From CAVPTL01 sp963708725 (GTDB lineage Bacteria; Actinomycetota; Thermoleophilia; Gaiellales; JAICJC01): a stretch of 64,000 nucleotides of DNA. A model generated the notes under the pieces. That model was not told where the DNA came from, searched no databases, and worked only from the letters and a program-made list of their open reading frames with translations. This document shows, piece after piece, positions 16,853-25,636 of the stretch. The stretch's first letter is position 1. Every line of letters starts with the position of its first letter. A program made the translations under genes and the position numbers. The DNA lies in assembly GCA_963708725.1 (NCBI GenBank), contig CAVPTL010000006.1, forward strand, positions 124,001 to 188,000. Reading direction: 5' to 3'.

Positions 16853-17857
16853 ATGTCTGTGAAACGACGCCTCCTGCCGGCGGCTGCGCTGGTCGCGCTT
16901 GCGCTCCCGGCCACCGCGGCAGTAGCGGCCGCGCCCACGGTGCAGACGATCGGGGTTGGAAGTAATCCGGCCGCGATCACAATTTCTGCCGCCCGGGCAC
17001 AGGCCTACGTTGCCAACGACGGCAGCGTCTCTGTTGTGAACCTGCGAAACACCACCCAGACCGCCGAGGTCAGCACCGGCGTCAATCACGGGCAGACGGC
17101 GATCGCGTCGTTCCAAAACGGGTTCAAGGTCTACATCGGCGACTTCGCCCGAAACACCATGGTCGCGTTCAACCCCAAGACCCAGGCGATCACTCCCAAC
17201 ATCAAGGTCGGCCCCGGCGCGACCGACATCGTCAACCCCAGCAACGGGTACGCATACGTGACGTCCTTCACGCAGCAGGGCGCAAAGGGCCGCATCCAGG
17301 TGGTCAAGGTCACCGGCAACACGCTCACCCGAAGCATCCCGCTGAACCAGGGCGCGGCGACCGCCACGGTGCTTCCCGGGACGCGTCACCTCTGGGCGGG
17401 CAGCGCGATCAGCGGCCGCGTATGGGTCGTGGACACGCGCACCGACACGGTCGTGAACCGCTTCATGGCGACCAGGTCCGGCCCGGTTGCCGGCATCGCC
17501 TTTAGCCCCGACAAGAAGCAGGCGTGGATCTCGGGCATCGGCGGGGTCACGGTGATGGATCGGGCCTCGGGCAAGATCCTCAAGTTCATCCCGATCACGA
17601 GCATCTTCTCGGGCAGCCTCGAGGCCGGCCCGATCGCGTTCAACCAGGCCGGCACGCGGGTGCTCGTCGTCAACTCCACCGATCCCGGCACTCCCGCGAC
17701 AGGCACTGTTGCCGCGATCAACCCCCGCACCTGGAAGGTGACCGAGCGCATTCAGGTCGGCACCGAGCCGCTGGCAATGGCACTCGACTACAAGCGCGGT
17801 ATGACCTACACCGCCAACTATCAGGACGACACGCTGTCGTATTTCGCGACGCCGTAG
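16853..17857 (+). CDS. Secreted YncE/beta-propeller-like protein
   Basis: 334 residues. The N-terminus (MSVKRRLLPAAALVALALP... with an A-x-A site) is a Sec signal peptide. The rest is a 40-residue-repeat propeller: TIGVGSNPAAITISAARAQA, VNLRNTTQTAEV, RVWVVDTRTDTVVNRF, GIAFSPDKKQAW, VQVGTEPLAMALDYKRG-like strands. YncE/NHL-type propellers bind DNA, sugars or proteins; the ligand is unknown. The ATG at 16853 follows an AAAGG site; an in-frame ATG upstream at about 16796 would put the signal peptide too far in, so the later start is preferred. Confidence 0.82.
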   Translation: MSVKRRLLPAAALVALALPATAAVAAAPTVQTIGVGSNPAAITISAARAQAYVANDGSVSVVNLRNTTQTAEVSTGVNHGQTAIASFQNGFKVYIGDFARNTMVAFNPKTQAITPNIKVGPGATDIVNPSNGYAYVTSFTQQGAKGRIQVVKVTGNTLTRSIPLNQGAATATVLPGTRHLWAGSAISGRVWVVDTRTDTVVNRFMATRSGPVAGIAFSPDKKQAWISGIGGVTVMDRASGKILKFIPITSIFSGSLEAGPIAFNQAGTRVLVVNSTDPGTPATGTVAAINPRTWKVTERIQVGTEPLAMALDYKRGMTYTANYQDDTLSYFATP

Positions 17858-17971
17858 CGTCGTTTGAGGTGAGTGCGGGGATCGGCGTCGTCGCGGGCGG
17901 CGCCGGTTCCCGCGTTCCCGGTCGTGGGGAGCGGTCCAGAGTTGCCGAAAGAAGGCTGCTATGGTCGAGAA

Positions 17972-18376
17972 GTGCGTCTGCTCCTGGCGATCAGCTGTTG
18001 TCTGGCGGCTCTGTTGGCATGTGGTTGGTGGTGGACGCATCGCACCCACGACGGCCAGCTCGACGCGCAGGTGTCGCTGGGGCCGTCATGTCAGCACAAG
18101 AACCCGCCGCGAGCCTGCCGCCGGCTCCAGGGCCATCCGCTTCAGGTCGCGCTCTTCGGCGTCCACAACAACACCTTTTTCCGGGTCTATACGACTGACG
18201 GGTCGGGGCATCTTCATGTGCGTGTTCCCGAGGGCAAATACTGGATTGAGTTCGAGTACGGCAACACGGGGATGTTGACCAACCGCGCGCAGAAGCCGTT
18301 CACGGTCACCGGCCACGGCGTCGACATCGGCCCGGTCTGGCCGCGAGTATTCCGTCCCTACAACGGTTTGGGATAG
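17972..18376 (+). CDS. Small putative lipoprotein
   Basis: 134 residues from a GTG. The start VRLLLAISCCLAALLAC gives a short hydrophobic signal ending in a lipobox (LLAC), so the mature protein would be lipid-anchored at Cys. The body has a predicted beta character with PSCQHKNPPRACRRLQGHPL and a transthyretin/CNA-B-like run (YTTDGSGHLHVRVPEGKYWIE), as in small carboxypeptidase-regulatory-like domains. Function unknown. The frame is open upstream but the signal sequence fixes the start here. Confidence 0.65.
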   Translation: MRLLLAISCCLAALLACGWWWTHRTHDGQLDAQVSLGPSCQHKNPPRACRRLQGHPLQVALFGVHNNTFFRVYTTDGSGHLHVRVPEGKYWIEFEYGNTGMLTNRAQKPFTVTGHGVDIGPVWPRVFRPYNGLG

Positions 18377-18430
18377 CGACAGCCGTGGCGCGAATCCAAG
18401 CGGTCTTCCCGGCCGTACCTTGGAACATCG

Positions 18431-19120
18431 ATGCGTGAACGCCCGTACACCCTGCTCAGCTGCAGCATGTCGATGGACGGCTACATCAGTAGCGCCAGCT
18501 CGCGGCTGCTGCTTTCGAACGACGCCGACTTCGATCGAGTGGACGCCGTTCGTGCCTCGTGCGATGCGATCCTGGTCGGTGCGACGACTGTGCGGGTGGA
18601 TGATCCGAGGCTTCTGGTGCGGTCACGGGAGCGTCGCGATGAGCGCACGGCACGCGGACTCGGGTCGTCGCCGATCAAGGTGACGGTCACCCGGCGCGGC
18701 GAGCTCAGCCCACAGGCGAACTTCTTCACCGCCGGCGACGTCGAGAAGCTGGTGTACTGCCCGAGCTCGGGGGTGCATGATGCCTGCGCGCGACTCGAGC
18801 CTGCGGCCGCGGTTGTGGACGGCGGCCGCGCGGTGGATATGAGCAGGGTCGGCAGCGACCTTGCGTCCCGCGGCGTGCAGCGGCTGATGGTTGAGGGCGG
18901 CGGCAACGTGCACACCCAGTTTTTGACCGACAATCTCGTGGACGAGCTGCAGTTGGTTGTCGCTCCCGTGTTCGTCGGCGACTCCAAGGCTCCCAGGTTC
19001 GTACGTGACGGGTGCTTTCCCTGGAGCACCGGGCACCGCGCGACGCTGGCCGAGGTGACCCAGATCGGAGACGTCGTGCTGCTGCGCTACGCGCTGTCGT
19101 CGCGGTTTGAGACCGACTGA
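18431..19120 (+). CDS. RibD C-terminal-domain reductase (dihydrofolate-reductase-like)
   Basis: 229 residues. The RibD_C fold is clear: TLLSCSMSMDGYISSASSRL at the N-terminus, DAILVGATTVRVDDPRL, and VQRLMVEGGGNVHTQFL with the GGG NADPH-binding loop, then VDELQLVVAPVFVGD. It lacks the deaminase domain of bifunctional RibD. In riboflavin synthesis this fold reduces the ribosylamino-pyrimidine; stand-alone members also occur with pterin-like genes. It is convergent with the CDP-alcohol phosphatidyltransferase-sulfatase fusion (4 bases apart) and next to a PTPS-like gene block, which suggests a pterin/pyrimidine substrate (inference). Confidence 0.87.
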   Translation: MRERPYTLLSCSMSMDGYISSASSRLLLSNDADFDRVDAVRASCDAILVGATTVRVDDPRLLVRSRERRDERTARGLGSSPIKVTVTRRGELSPQANFFTAGDVEKLVYCPSSGVHDACARLEPAAAVVDGGRAVDMSRVGSDLASRGVQRLMVEGGGNVHTQFLTDNLVDELQLVVAPVFVGDSKAPRFVRDGCFPWSTGHRATLAEVTQIGDVVLLRYALSSRFETD

Positions 19121-19124
19121 CCGG

Positions 19125-21536
19125 TCATGGCGAGCCGCCGGCTCGTGCATCCGGGCTGAACGCCCCCAGGAAGCGGTCTCGGAATGCGCTCATCCGCCAC
19201 ACGGGCGCCGCGGGAGCCGGGCGCATGCCGTCGCCCCAACCCCAGCTCGAGATCCGGCGCAGCACTTCTGGGTCGTGGGCGATGATCGACACCGGCACGT
19301 CGTGGTTGGTGCCGAATCCTGTGACGCCGTGCGACGGCTGGTGGTCGCCAAGCACGATCAGCACCAGGTTCTTGTTGCCATAGTGGCGGACGAACGAGAA
19401 GAGTGCGCGCATCGAGTACTCGATCGAGTGGGCGTACCCCTGCTGCTGGTCGGCGAGTCCGCTCTGGTCGACCGGCAGCGTGTTGAAGATGGAGCCGTTG
19501 CCGACCTTGTTCCACGGGACCATCGGCGGTATCCGGGTCCATGGAAAGTGGCTGGACACGGTGTCGACCTCGGCGAACACCGGGCGCCGGTGGGGCTTTG
19601 CCAGCTCCAGGCGCTGAAGGGCGAGATAGGTGTACTGGTCGGGCATGGAGGCATACGCGTATGTCGGGCCGTGATAGCCCACGTCGGTTCGGTTGTACAC
19701 CCGGTCGTAGTGGTAGAAGGCCATCCCCTGCGGCCAGGGGCGGTTGTCGGGCGGCACGTCGTCGATGACCCTCCACCCGGCGCGGTTGAACGCCTGGCTG
19801 AGCGTGAACCGGTGGCTCGCCATGAGCTGGTCGTAGCGACTTGGAAAGTCGACCCAGACGCCCGCCTGCATCGTGGAGTGGGCCAGCCAGCTGATCCCGC
19901 CGAAGGTGGGCGAGGTGAGCCAGCCGCTTCGAGACCCGAAGCCGGCGGCGTTCAGTTGCTGGGTACCGCTGTCCAGGACGTCATCCACCCGCGGCGAGTA
20001 GGACGACCCCTCGACCGCCACCTGGCCGTAGCTCTCGACGAACACCAGCAGGACGTCCTTGCCGCGGAGAGCGGTCAGCAGCCGGTTGCCGGGCGTCGAG
20101 CGGTAGGGGTCGTGGCGGATCTGGGCGGCGAAGATCGCCCCGTCGTTGAGGTCGGTGTTCACCGTCCGCACCTCCTGCACCACGAGGGAGGCTGCGCTCA
20201 TGGAGGCGATGGGCGTCCCGGAGACGAACTGCGCGCCCAGCGCCCAGAACACCAGCCATGCGCCGCCGAGCGCGGTGACCACGCGCAGCGACCACAGGCG
20301 GTGGCCGGTGGAAACGCGCACCATGCGCCGCAGCGCCAGCGTCGGAAGCGCGAGCGCGACGATCACCAAAAGCGCCAGCCCGACCTCGACCAGATCGGCG
20401 CGCGTGCTTCCCACCGTCTCGCGCAGCGTCTCGGCCCCGATCGAGGCGTAGCCCCAGTCCTCCACGGGGTTGAACGGGCGGTCGAACGCCGTCAGGAAGC
20501 CGGCGTCGAGCAGCTTCACCACCACCAGCAATCCCAGCAGAGGACCGGCGACGAACGGTACGAACCGCCGAAACCGGTCCGGCAGGGCGAGCGCCAGCGC
20601 GACGATCACCAGGGCCTCGATCGGGAGCCTCACGAACGCGTCGACATGCACACGTTGCGGCTGGATCGGAGCGAGCAGCGCGACCCACACGATCAGGAGC
20701 GCCACGATGGTGAGCGCGACCCCGGTGCCCGCCCGCAGTCGTTGGTGCGGGCTGCCGGCCGGCCGGACCGGGGGCAGATCGGGATCGGGGCTCCGCTGCT
20801 CGCCGGTCGACGCACTCTCGGCGGACGCGTGTCGGTGGCGCCAGAGCCAGTACACGTCGCGGCCAAACGACTCGGCCAGCAGGGCCAGCACCGTCGCCAG
20901 CCCGAGGCGCTCGAGGGCCAGAGGCAGGACGCCCGCCGCGGCGATCACCAGCGCGATGCCCACCGCCGCGGTCACGACCTTCCGCCAGTCACGCCTGGGA
21001 AGCTGCCCGCGCATCCATGGGAACGGCCAGCCCGCCGCCAGGAATGCGTATCGAGCTGCGCCGATGGCGAGCACCCACCAGCCGACCGTGGGGGCGACGT
21101 ACAGGCTGAGCGTCAGGATCAGAAACGCGTCGACCTCGCCGTCAAGCGCAGCGCCAAACCGCGACTCGGTGTGGGTGTTCCGTGCGACCCGGCCGTCGAC
21201 GAAGTCCAGGCACAGCGCGGTGGTCGCGAGCGCCACCAAAGCCGCCACCGACGTGTGACTGGCGAAGGAGTCCGCGGTCAGCGCCGCCACGTCGACCACC
21301 AGCGCCGCTCTGACCACGGTGACCCAGTCGGCCGGGCCCAGCCCTTCCCAGCCGTCGAGGGCGAGGCTGCGCGCGAGCAGCGTGTACAGGAGGACTCCAC
21401 AGACCAGGCCAACCACCCATCCCGTACTGCTCAGCCCGACCGTCGCAGCAAGCGCCGTGAGCATGAGCAGCTGGACGACCGGCATCACGGCCAGACCGAC
21501 GTGAACCGTTCTCAGCGTCCTGTCATACTCGGCCAT
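19125..21536 (-). CDS. CDP-alcohol phosphatidyltransferase fused to membrane sulfatase/LtaS-like domain
   Basis: 803 residues from the ATG at 21536. Residues ~1-225 are a polytopic CDP-alcohol phosphatidyltransferase with the complete signature D-x2-DG-x2-AR-x8-G-x3-D-x3-D at residues 111-136 (starting DFVDGRVAR). After a polar linker (~230-260) come further membrane helices, and from about residue 490 an alkaline-phosphatase-superfamily sulfatase domain (VLLVFVESYGQVAVEG, SSHFPWTRIP, LVLIVLGDHQPSHGV with the metal-binding DH). The first half would join a phosphoalcohol to a CDP-lipid. The second could add or remove a phospho or sulfo head group outside the membrane. It borders the PTPS/GT4 block. 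Confidence 0.87.
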   Translation of the reverse strand: MAEYDRTLRTVHVGLAVMPVVQLLMLTALAATVGLSSTGWVVGLVCGVLLYTLLARSLALDGWEGLGPADWVTVVRAALVVDVAALTADSFASHTSVAALVALATTALCLDFVDGRVARNTHTESRFGAALDGEVDAFLILTLSLYVAPTVGWWVLAIGAARYAFLAAGWPFPWMRGQLPRRDWRKVVTAAVGIALVIAAAGVLPLALERLGLATVLALLAESFGRDVYWLWRHRHASAESASTGEQRSPDPDLPPVRPAGSPHQRLRAGTGVALTIVALLIVWVALLAPIQPQRVHVDAFVRLPIEALVIVALALALPDRFRRFVPFVAGPLLGLLVVVKLLDAGFLTAFDRPFNPVEDWGYASIGAETLRETVGSTRADLVEVGLALLVIVALALPTLALRRMVRVSTGHRLWSLRVVTALGGAWLVFWALGAQFVSGTPIASMSAASLVVQEVRTVNTDLNDGAIFAAQIRHDPYRSTPGNRLLTALRGKDVLLVFVESYGQVAVEGSSYSPRVDDVLDSGTQQLNAAGFGSRSGWLTSPTFGGISWLAHSTMQAGVWVDFPSRYDQLMASHRFTLSQAFNRAGWRVIDDVPPDNRPWPQGMAFYHYDRVYNRTDVGYHGPTYAYASMPDQYTYLALQRLELAKPHRRPVFAEVDTVSSHFPWTRIPPMVPWNKVGNGSIFNTLPVDQSGLADQQQGYAHSIEYSMRALFSFVRHYGNKNLVLIVLGDHQPSHGVTGFGTNHDVPVSIIAHDPEVLRRISSWGWGDGMRPAPAAPVWRMSAFRDRFLGAFSPDARAGGSP

Positions 21537-21619
21537 GTGAAGGGTACCGGGCACCTGGTGTTTTGGATTGTTCGCGCTGCACCTCGAGCCCGGGCGGTCC
21601 GCCCGCAGACGGTCGCGAT

Positions 21620-22391
21620 TTGAGCAGGGACACGCCAGCGCCCGACGTCGAGCCCCTCCGGCGAGCGCAGGAGGCGGCGTACGCCCCGGGCGAGTACGTC
21701 GGCCAACAGAGCTTCATGCGCGCCAGCGAGATCCGGGCGCTGGCCGGGCGGGCCGGCATCGCCGAGGGCACCTCCGTGCTCGACCTGTGCTGCGGGATCG
21801 GTGGGCCGGGGCGGCTGATCACGCGGGAGCTGCGGTGTGTGTATCTGGGAATCGATCGCGACCCCGACGCGATCGCGATCGCCCGCACTCGGGCTGACGG
21901 CCTACCGTGCCGGTTCGAGGTCGGCGAAGTGCCGCCCCTGCCGCGAGGCCCATACGACGTGGTGCTGATGCTGGAGACCATGCTCGCTTTTGCGGATAAG
22001 GAGCTGCTGCTTGGTGAGATCTCCGGCGCGCTCGGCGCCGGAGGCCGGTTTGCCTTCACGATGGAGGCGGGGCGGCCGCTGAGCGCCGCGGAGCGGGAGC
22101 GGATGCCCAACTCCGGCACGGTATGGCTAACGCCGCTCGCGACCATGAGCCGGATGCTGGAGCGGGCCGGGTTGGTCGTGCGCGGGGTGGATGACTGCAC
22201 CGAAGCCCACGGCGCGGCGGCGGCCTCCCTCCTGGATGCCTACGCGGCCGACGCGCCGGCGATCGCGTGCGCAGATCGGGCAACCAGCGCTGGATGATCT
22301 GCTGGCCGCACACCGGTTGTGGGTGCAGTGGCTGGACAGCGGGCGCGTGCGCAAGGTCTCGGTGGTCGCCGAGAAATCCGAAGCCGGGTAA
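21620..22391 (+). CDS. Class I methyltransferase, frameshifted near its 3' end
   Basis: The first frame (TTG at 21620 is the likeliest start; no ATG is available) has SRDTPAPDVEPLRRAQEA, YAPGEYVGQQSFMRASEI, the SAM motif VLDLCCGIGGPGRLI and LGIDRDPDAIAIAR. It reads out of homology after DAPAIA and stops at 22297. Moving one base at about 22267 restores a good C-terminus (AQIGQPALDDLLAAHRLW, then VQWLDSGRVRKVSVVAEK), ending at TAA 22389-22391, ten bases before the convergent flippase-like gene. Real frameshift or one inserted base in the assembly. It is divergent from the phosphatidyltransferase-sulfatase gene with an ~80-base gap. Confidence 0.78.
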
Positions 22392-22401
22392 GGGTTGGCG
22401 C

Positions 22402-23361
22402 TCACGCATCGGCGGCGCTTTCGGGCCGGTAGATGAGGCGCCCGCGCCTCGCCGCCCGCCACCCGGCGAGCCACCCCGCGACCAGCACGAGCCCTCCGGG
22501 GAGGCTGGCTGCGATCACCATCACGCCATAGACGACGGCGGTCGCGGCGCCACGACCCGCGCCCAGGCCGGCCGCGGCGAACACCCATGCGGTGGCGCCC
22601 TCGCGCGGTCCCCAGCCGCCGATGCTCGGCAGCACCATGCCCAGCATCGCCAGCAGCGCCAGCGGCAGGAGCCGCGAGACCGGTGCGGTGACGCCGGCCG
22701 TCCGCGCGGCGATCAGGAACATGACCGCGTAGCCCAGTACGGCCACGGTCGATGCAAACGCGACCGCGATCAACGCGTTCCTGCGAACCAGACCGTCGCG
22801 GATGTCGGCCACCACCCGGCTCCGGGCTCGCGCCCAGCGCGAACGCCCTCGTCCCCCGTGCATGCGGTCAACGAGAATGACGCAGCCGGCCGTTGCGACC
22901 AGCGCAACCGCCACCAGCGGCATGTATGAGCGCACCGGTGAGGGCAGCACCAGGAGGACGGAGATCGTCAGCACCACCTGGACGACCTGTCCGGCAGTTC
23001 GCTCCCAGGCAACGGCCCGCAGCCCGCGGCCGACGTCTTGCACGTCGCGACCGTGGCTGACGCCGCGATGGATGTCACCGGCGACGCCACTCGGGAGCGT
23101 GACGTTGAGGAACAGCGCCCGGTAGTAGGCCGCGACGGCGGCGGGGAGGGAGAGATCCACGCCCAGGCCGCGGGCAACGATCTTCCATCGCCACGCACAG
23201 CAGACGGTGCTGACGAGACAGACGGCCGCCGCGGCCAGGAGGGAACGACCGTCGAGCGCGCGCACGCCGTCGAGGAACGGGCCGCTGCCGAGACGCCAGA
23301 TCACCACCACGAGCGCGGCGGCTGCGATCACCGGACGGGCCCACCGAAGGCTGCCCCTCAC
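22402..23361 (-). CDS. UPF0104/lysylphosphatidylglycerol-synthase-TM-like membrane protein
   Basis: 319 residues, six to eight hydrophobic helices. Family signatures: VCCAWRWKIVARGLGVDLSL, YYRALFLNVTLPSGVAGDIH with the NxxLPSGVAGD motif, and LPLALLAMLGMVLPSIGGWGPREG. This family (AglD/MprF flippase half) is thought to flip or present lipid-linked head groups. Its GTG start overlaps the stop of the methyltransferase by GTGA. It is the last gene of the six-gene operon 27320-22402. Confidence 0.88.
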   Translation of the reverse strand: MRGSLRWARPVIAAAALVVVIWRLGSGPFLDGVRALDGRSLLAAAAVCLVSTVCCAWRWKIVARGLGVDLSLPAAVAAYYRALFLNVTLPSGVAGDIHRGVSHGRDVQDVGRGLRAVAWERTAGQVVQVVLTISVLLVLPSPVRSYMPLVAVALVATAGCVILVDRMHGGRGRSRWARARSRVVADIRDGLVRRNALIAVAFASTVAVLGYAVMFLIAARTAGVTAPVSRLLPLALLAMLGMVLPSIGGWGPREGATAWVFAAAGLGAGRGAATAVVYGVMVIAASLPGGLVLVAGWLAGWRAARRGRLIYRPESAADA

Positions 23362-24179
23362 GGCAACACCAGCAGGTCGGCGTGGTCGATCGTGACGGCC
23401 AGGCAGCCGGCCCTGGCCTCCCGCAGACGCCGGCTTTGGTAGCGGCCGGCGTCAGTGGTCAGCGCGGGCTCCTGCTCACACGCAGCGCCCACCCAGCCGG
23501 CGAGCCACTCGACGGCCAGGGCCGTATCGGCGACTCCCAGGCGCCACGGGCTCGGCCTGACGATGACCTCGGCCCCGAGCCGGCGAAACGCGTCTGCGGC
23601 GGCCTCGGCGGCATCCGGGCCGAGCAGGCGCCCGCGCCGCGTCGTGCGGCGCTGGTGCGCATCGAACGCTGCCGCCAGGCGTGAGTCGAGCGGATCCTCC
23701 GCGAGCCACTGGACGCGGCCGGTGACCGAGAGTGTGAGGAGCACCGGGCACCCAGCTCCCGCACACGTCTGCACCAGCCTGCCCAGCTCGTCGGCCGTCA
23801 GCAGGTCGAGCAGCGCCGAGGAGGTGATGAGCGCCGCGCCGGCCAGCTGGTCGCGGCCGAGTCGTGTGACGTCGGAGAGCCTCGTCTCGACGGTGACCGC
23901 CGACCCGTCGGCGGCGGGGCCGGGCCGGTCGGTCTCGGCGACCGTCAACAGGTCAGGGTCGCGGTCGTGGAGGACCCACCGCTGCGGCCCGGCCAGGAGC
24001 GGGGCGAGCCACCGGCCCATCCCGCCGCTGCCGCAGCCGAGGTCGTGGATGACCAGCCGGTCGCCGGCCGGCAGGCGGGGGAGAAGGTGCGAGACGAGCT
24101 GCCGGGATCGGGCGACAGCGTCTGCCCGCTCGCGCAGGTCGAGCCAGGCGGGGCTGACCGGGATCGTCTCGACGGTCAT
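23358..24179 (-). CDS. Class I SAM-dependent methyltransferase (operon member)
   Basis: 273 residues from the ATG at 24179, which overlaps the glycosyltransferase stop (TGATG). SAM motif I is VIHDLGCGSGGMGRWLAPLL at about residue 43, followed by WVLHDRDPDLL and a LITSSALLDLLTADEL block. The C-terminal half (RGRLLGPDAAEAAADAFRRL, WLAGWVGAACEQ) matches a methyltransferase type I know mainly beside GT4/PTPS-like genes in actinomycetes; that memory is unverified. Its stop overlaps the start of the UPF0104 gene (GTGA), implying coupled translation. Confidence 0.85.
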   Translation of the reverse strand: MTVETIPVSPAWLDLRERADAVARSRQLVSHLLPRLPAGDRLVIHDLGCGSGGMGRWLAPLLAGPQRWVLHDRDPDLLTVAETDRPGPAADGSAVTVETRLSDVTRLGRDQLAGAALITSSALLDLLTADELGRLVQTCAGAGCPVLLTLSVTGRVQWLAEDPLDSRLAAAFDAHQRRTTRRGRLLGPDAAEAAADAFRRLGAEVIVRPSPWRLGVADTALAVEWLAGWVGAACEQEPALTTDAGRYQSRRLREARAGCLAVTIDHADLLVLP

Positions 24180-25237
24180 CACGCCACTGCCGCGATCACG
24201 TCTGCGACGGCGGACACGGTGGTCGGCCAACCCGCGAGCGACTCGCGCCGCTCGCGCGCCGCCCGCCGCAGCCGCCGGCGCAGGTCGCTGTCCTCGAGCC
24301 AGGATCGCAACGCGTCGCTGAGCGCCGCGGCATCGCCGGGCGGCACGAGGAGGCCCGGTCGGACGCTTTCGGCGCCATGACCGAGAGCCTCCGGCACCCC
24401 GCCGACCGCGGCGGCCACCACCGGCAGTCCTCGTGCCAGCGCTTCGGTGACGACCATCCCGTACGTCTCGAAGCGCGACGACAGCACCAGCACATCCGCG
24501 GCGCTGTAGCTGCCGGCGAGCTCGGCTCCCGCCTGTGGACCCGGGAAACGCACCCGGCCGCTCAGCCCCCCAGCGGCGACGGTGTGACGCAGACGTTCGA
24601 CGAATATCGGGTCGCGTTCCAGGCTGCCGACACACAGGCACTGCCAGTCAAGGTCATTCAGGGTCGCCAGTGCCTCGAGCAGCACGTCATGCCCCTTGCC
24701 GGGTATGACCGCCGCGACCGAGAGCAGAGAACCGGCGGTTGGGGTGCCCGGCGCGAGCCCGGCGGCGTCGACGCCGGGTTCGGCGACGTGGACGCGTTCG
24801 ACCGGCAACCGGTAGAGCTGGAGGAGGACTCGCCGGGCCCACGCGCTGGTGGTGACGACCGACGCGGCGGCGGTGAGCACCGCCCCCTCCCGTTCCCGCG
24901 GGCCGTCATCCGCGGTGCCTTCGCCCAGCGGCATGTGCACCAGCACGACCAGCCGCAGACGGCGAGCCGCCGGGACGAGCACGTCGGGAGAGGGCGAGGC
25001 GACCAGACCGTCGACGAGGACGATGGCGCGATCGGGGATCCGGCAAAGGACATCCGCCAGCGCGGCGTGCGATGGTGCATCGGGCCACGGCCACGACCCG
25101 GCGACTTCGTGGATATGCACCGCCCAGCCCGCGGCGGCGAGGCCGTCGCACACCTGGCGGTCGTAGGCGTTGCCCCCGCTCGGCCGCGCCCGGTCGCCGA
25201 TCCCTGCCGGGACGACAACGTGCACTTCGGCGGTCAC
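24179..25237 (-). CDS. GT4-family glycosyltransferase
   Basis: 352 residues from a GTG start. Two Rossmann-like halves are visible. The donor-binding half has LLSVAAVIPGKGHDVLLEAL, the FPGPQAGAELAGSYSAADVL block and the E-x7-E motif in SRFETYGMVVTEALARGLP. The nucleotide sugar donor and acceptor are unknown. GTGA overlaps with both neighbours (PTPS-like upstream, methyltransferase downstream) place it in the middle of the six-gene operon. Confidence 0.92.
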   Translation of the reverse strand: MTAEVHVVVPAGIGDRARPSGGNAYDRQVCDGLAAAGWAVHIHEVAGSWPWPDAPSHAALADVLCRIPDRAIVLVDGLVASPSPDVLVPAARRLRLVVLVHMPLGEGTADDGPREREGAVLTAAASVVTTSAWARRVLLQLYRLPVERVHVAEPGVDAAGLAPGTPTAGSLLSVAAVIPGKGHDVLLEALATLNDLDWQCLCVGSLERDPIFVERLRHTVAAGGLSGRVRFPGPQAGAELAGSYSAADVLVLSSRFETYGMVVTEALARGLPVVAAAVGGVPEALGHGAESVRPGLLVPPGDAAALSDALRSWLEDSDLRRRLRRAARERRESLAGWPTTVSAVADVIAAVA

Positions 25238-25632
25238 AACCCGCGCTCGTAGCTCGCCGAGGCGATGTGCGACTCGTGCAGCGTGACGACCAGCCCGTCG
25301 AGCTCGCGCGCGGCATCCCCGAGGGCACCGGCATGCGCGCGCTCCGCCAGCCGATCCGCGATCAGCCGGGCGAGTGCCTCCGTTGTGGTGTTGATGCCGG
25401 CGAGCGCCGGTTCGTCATCGAGATTGCGGTAGCTGAACGCCGAGAGCACCGCATGCAGCTCCTCGGTCGCTCGGCCGATGTCGACGACGATGCCATCGGC
25501 GTCGAGCTCCGCGCGCCTGAACGTGGCGTCGACGACATAGGTCGCACCGTGGAGCCGCTGTGCGGGCCCGAACGCCTCGCCTCGCAGGCTGTGGGCGATC
25601 ATCATGTGGTCACGGACGGTCACGCTGAACAC
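25234..25632 (-). CDS. Degenerate 6-pyruvoyl-tetrahydropterin synthase/QueD-like protein
   Basis: 132 residues from a GTG. The PTPS (T-fold) outline is clear: N-terminal strand FSVTVRDHMMIAHSLRG, AQRLHGATYVVDATF, GIVVDIGRATEELHAVL, NLDDEPALAGINTTTEALA and the pterin-anchoring Glu in TLHESHIAS. Compared with the family, the first zinc His (MIAHS) and the second (LHG) are there. The third (HGH) is Ala, the catalytic Cys before RLHG is missing, and the catalytic LDHHYLN is FSYRNLD. It therefore probably binds a pterin-like compound but should not do the standard reaction. Four bases after the MDR dehydrogenase stop, GTGA overlap with the GT4. Confidence 0.82.
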   Translation of the reverse strand: MFSVTVRDHMMIAHSLRGEAFGPAQRLHGATYVVDATFRRAELDADGIVVDIGRATEELHAVLSAFSYRNLDDEPALAGINTTTEALARLIADRLAERAHAGALGDAARELDGLVVTLHESHIASASYERGL

Positions 25633-25636
25633 GGCT

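Noticed and set aside
14366..17857. Very long plus-strand open frame of 1163 codons
   Set aside because: Only the last 334 codons (from 16853) have a signal peptide and propeller pattern; the rest is antisense to the thioredoxin-reductase-like operon.
15059..18049. 996-codon minus-strand frame as one protein
   Set aside because: The real start is the ATG at 16732; upstream codons are antisense to the propeller gene and show no domain.
21537..21562. Possible decayed tenth palindrome (GTGAAGGGTACCGGGCACC)
   Set aside because: Only the first bases and GGGCACC resemble the family; the symmetry is lost, so it is not listed as a copy.
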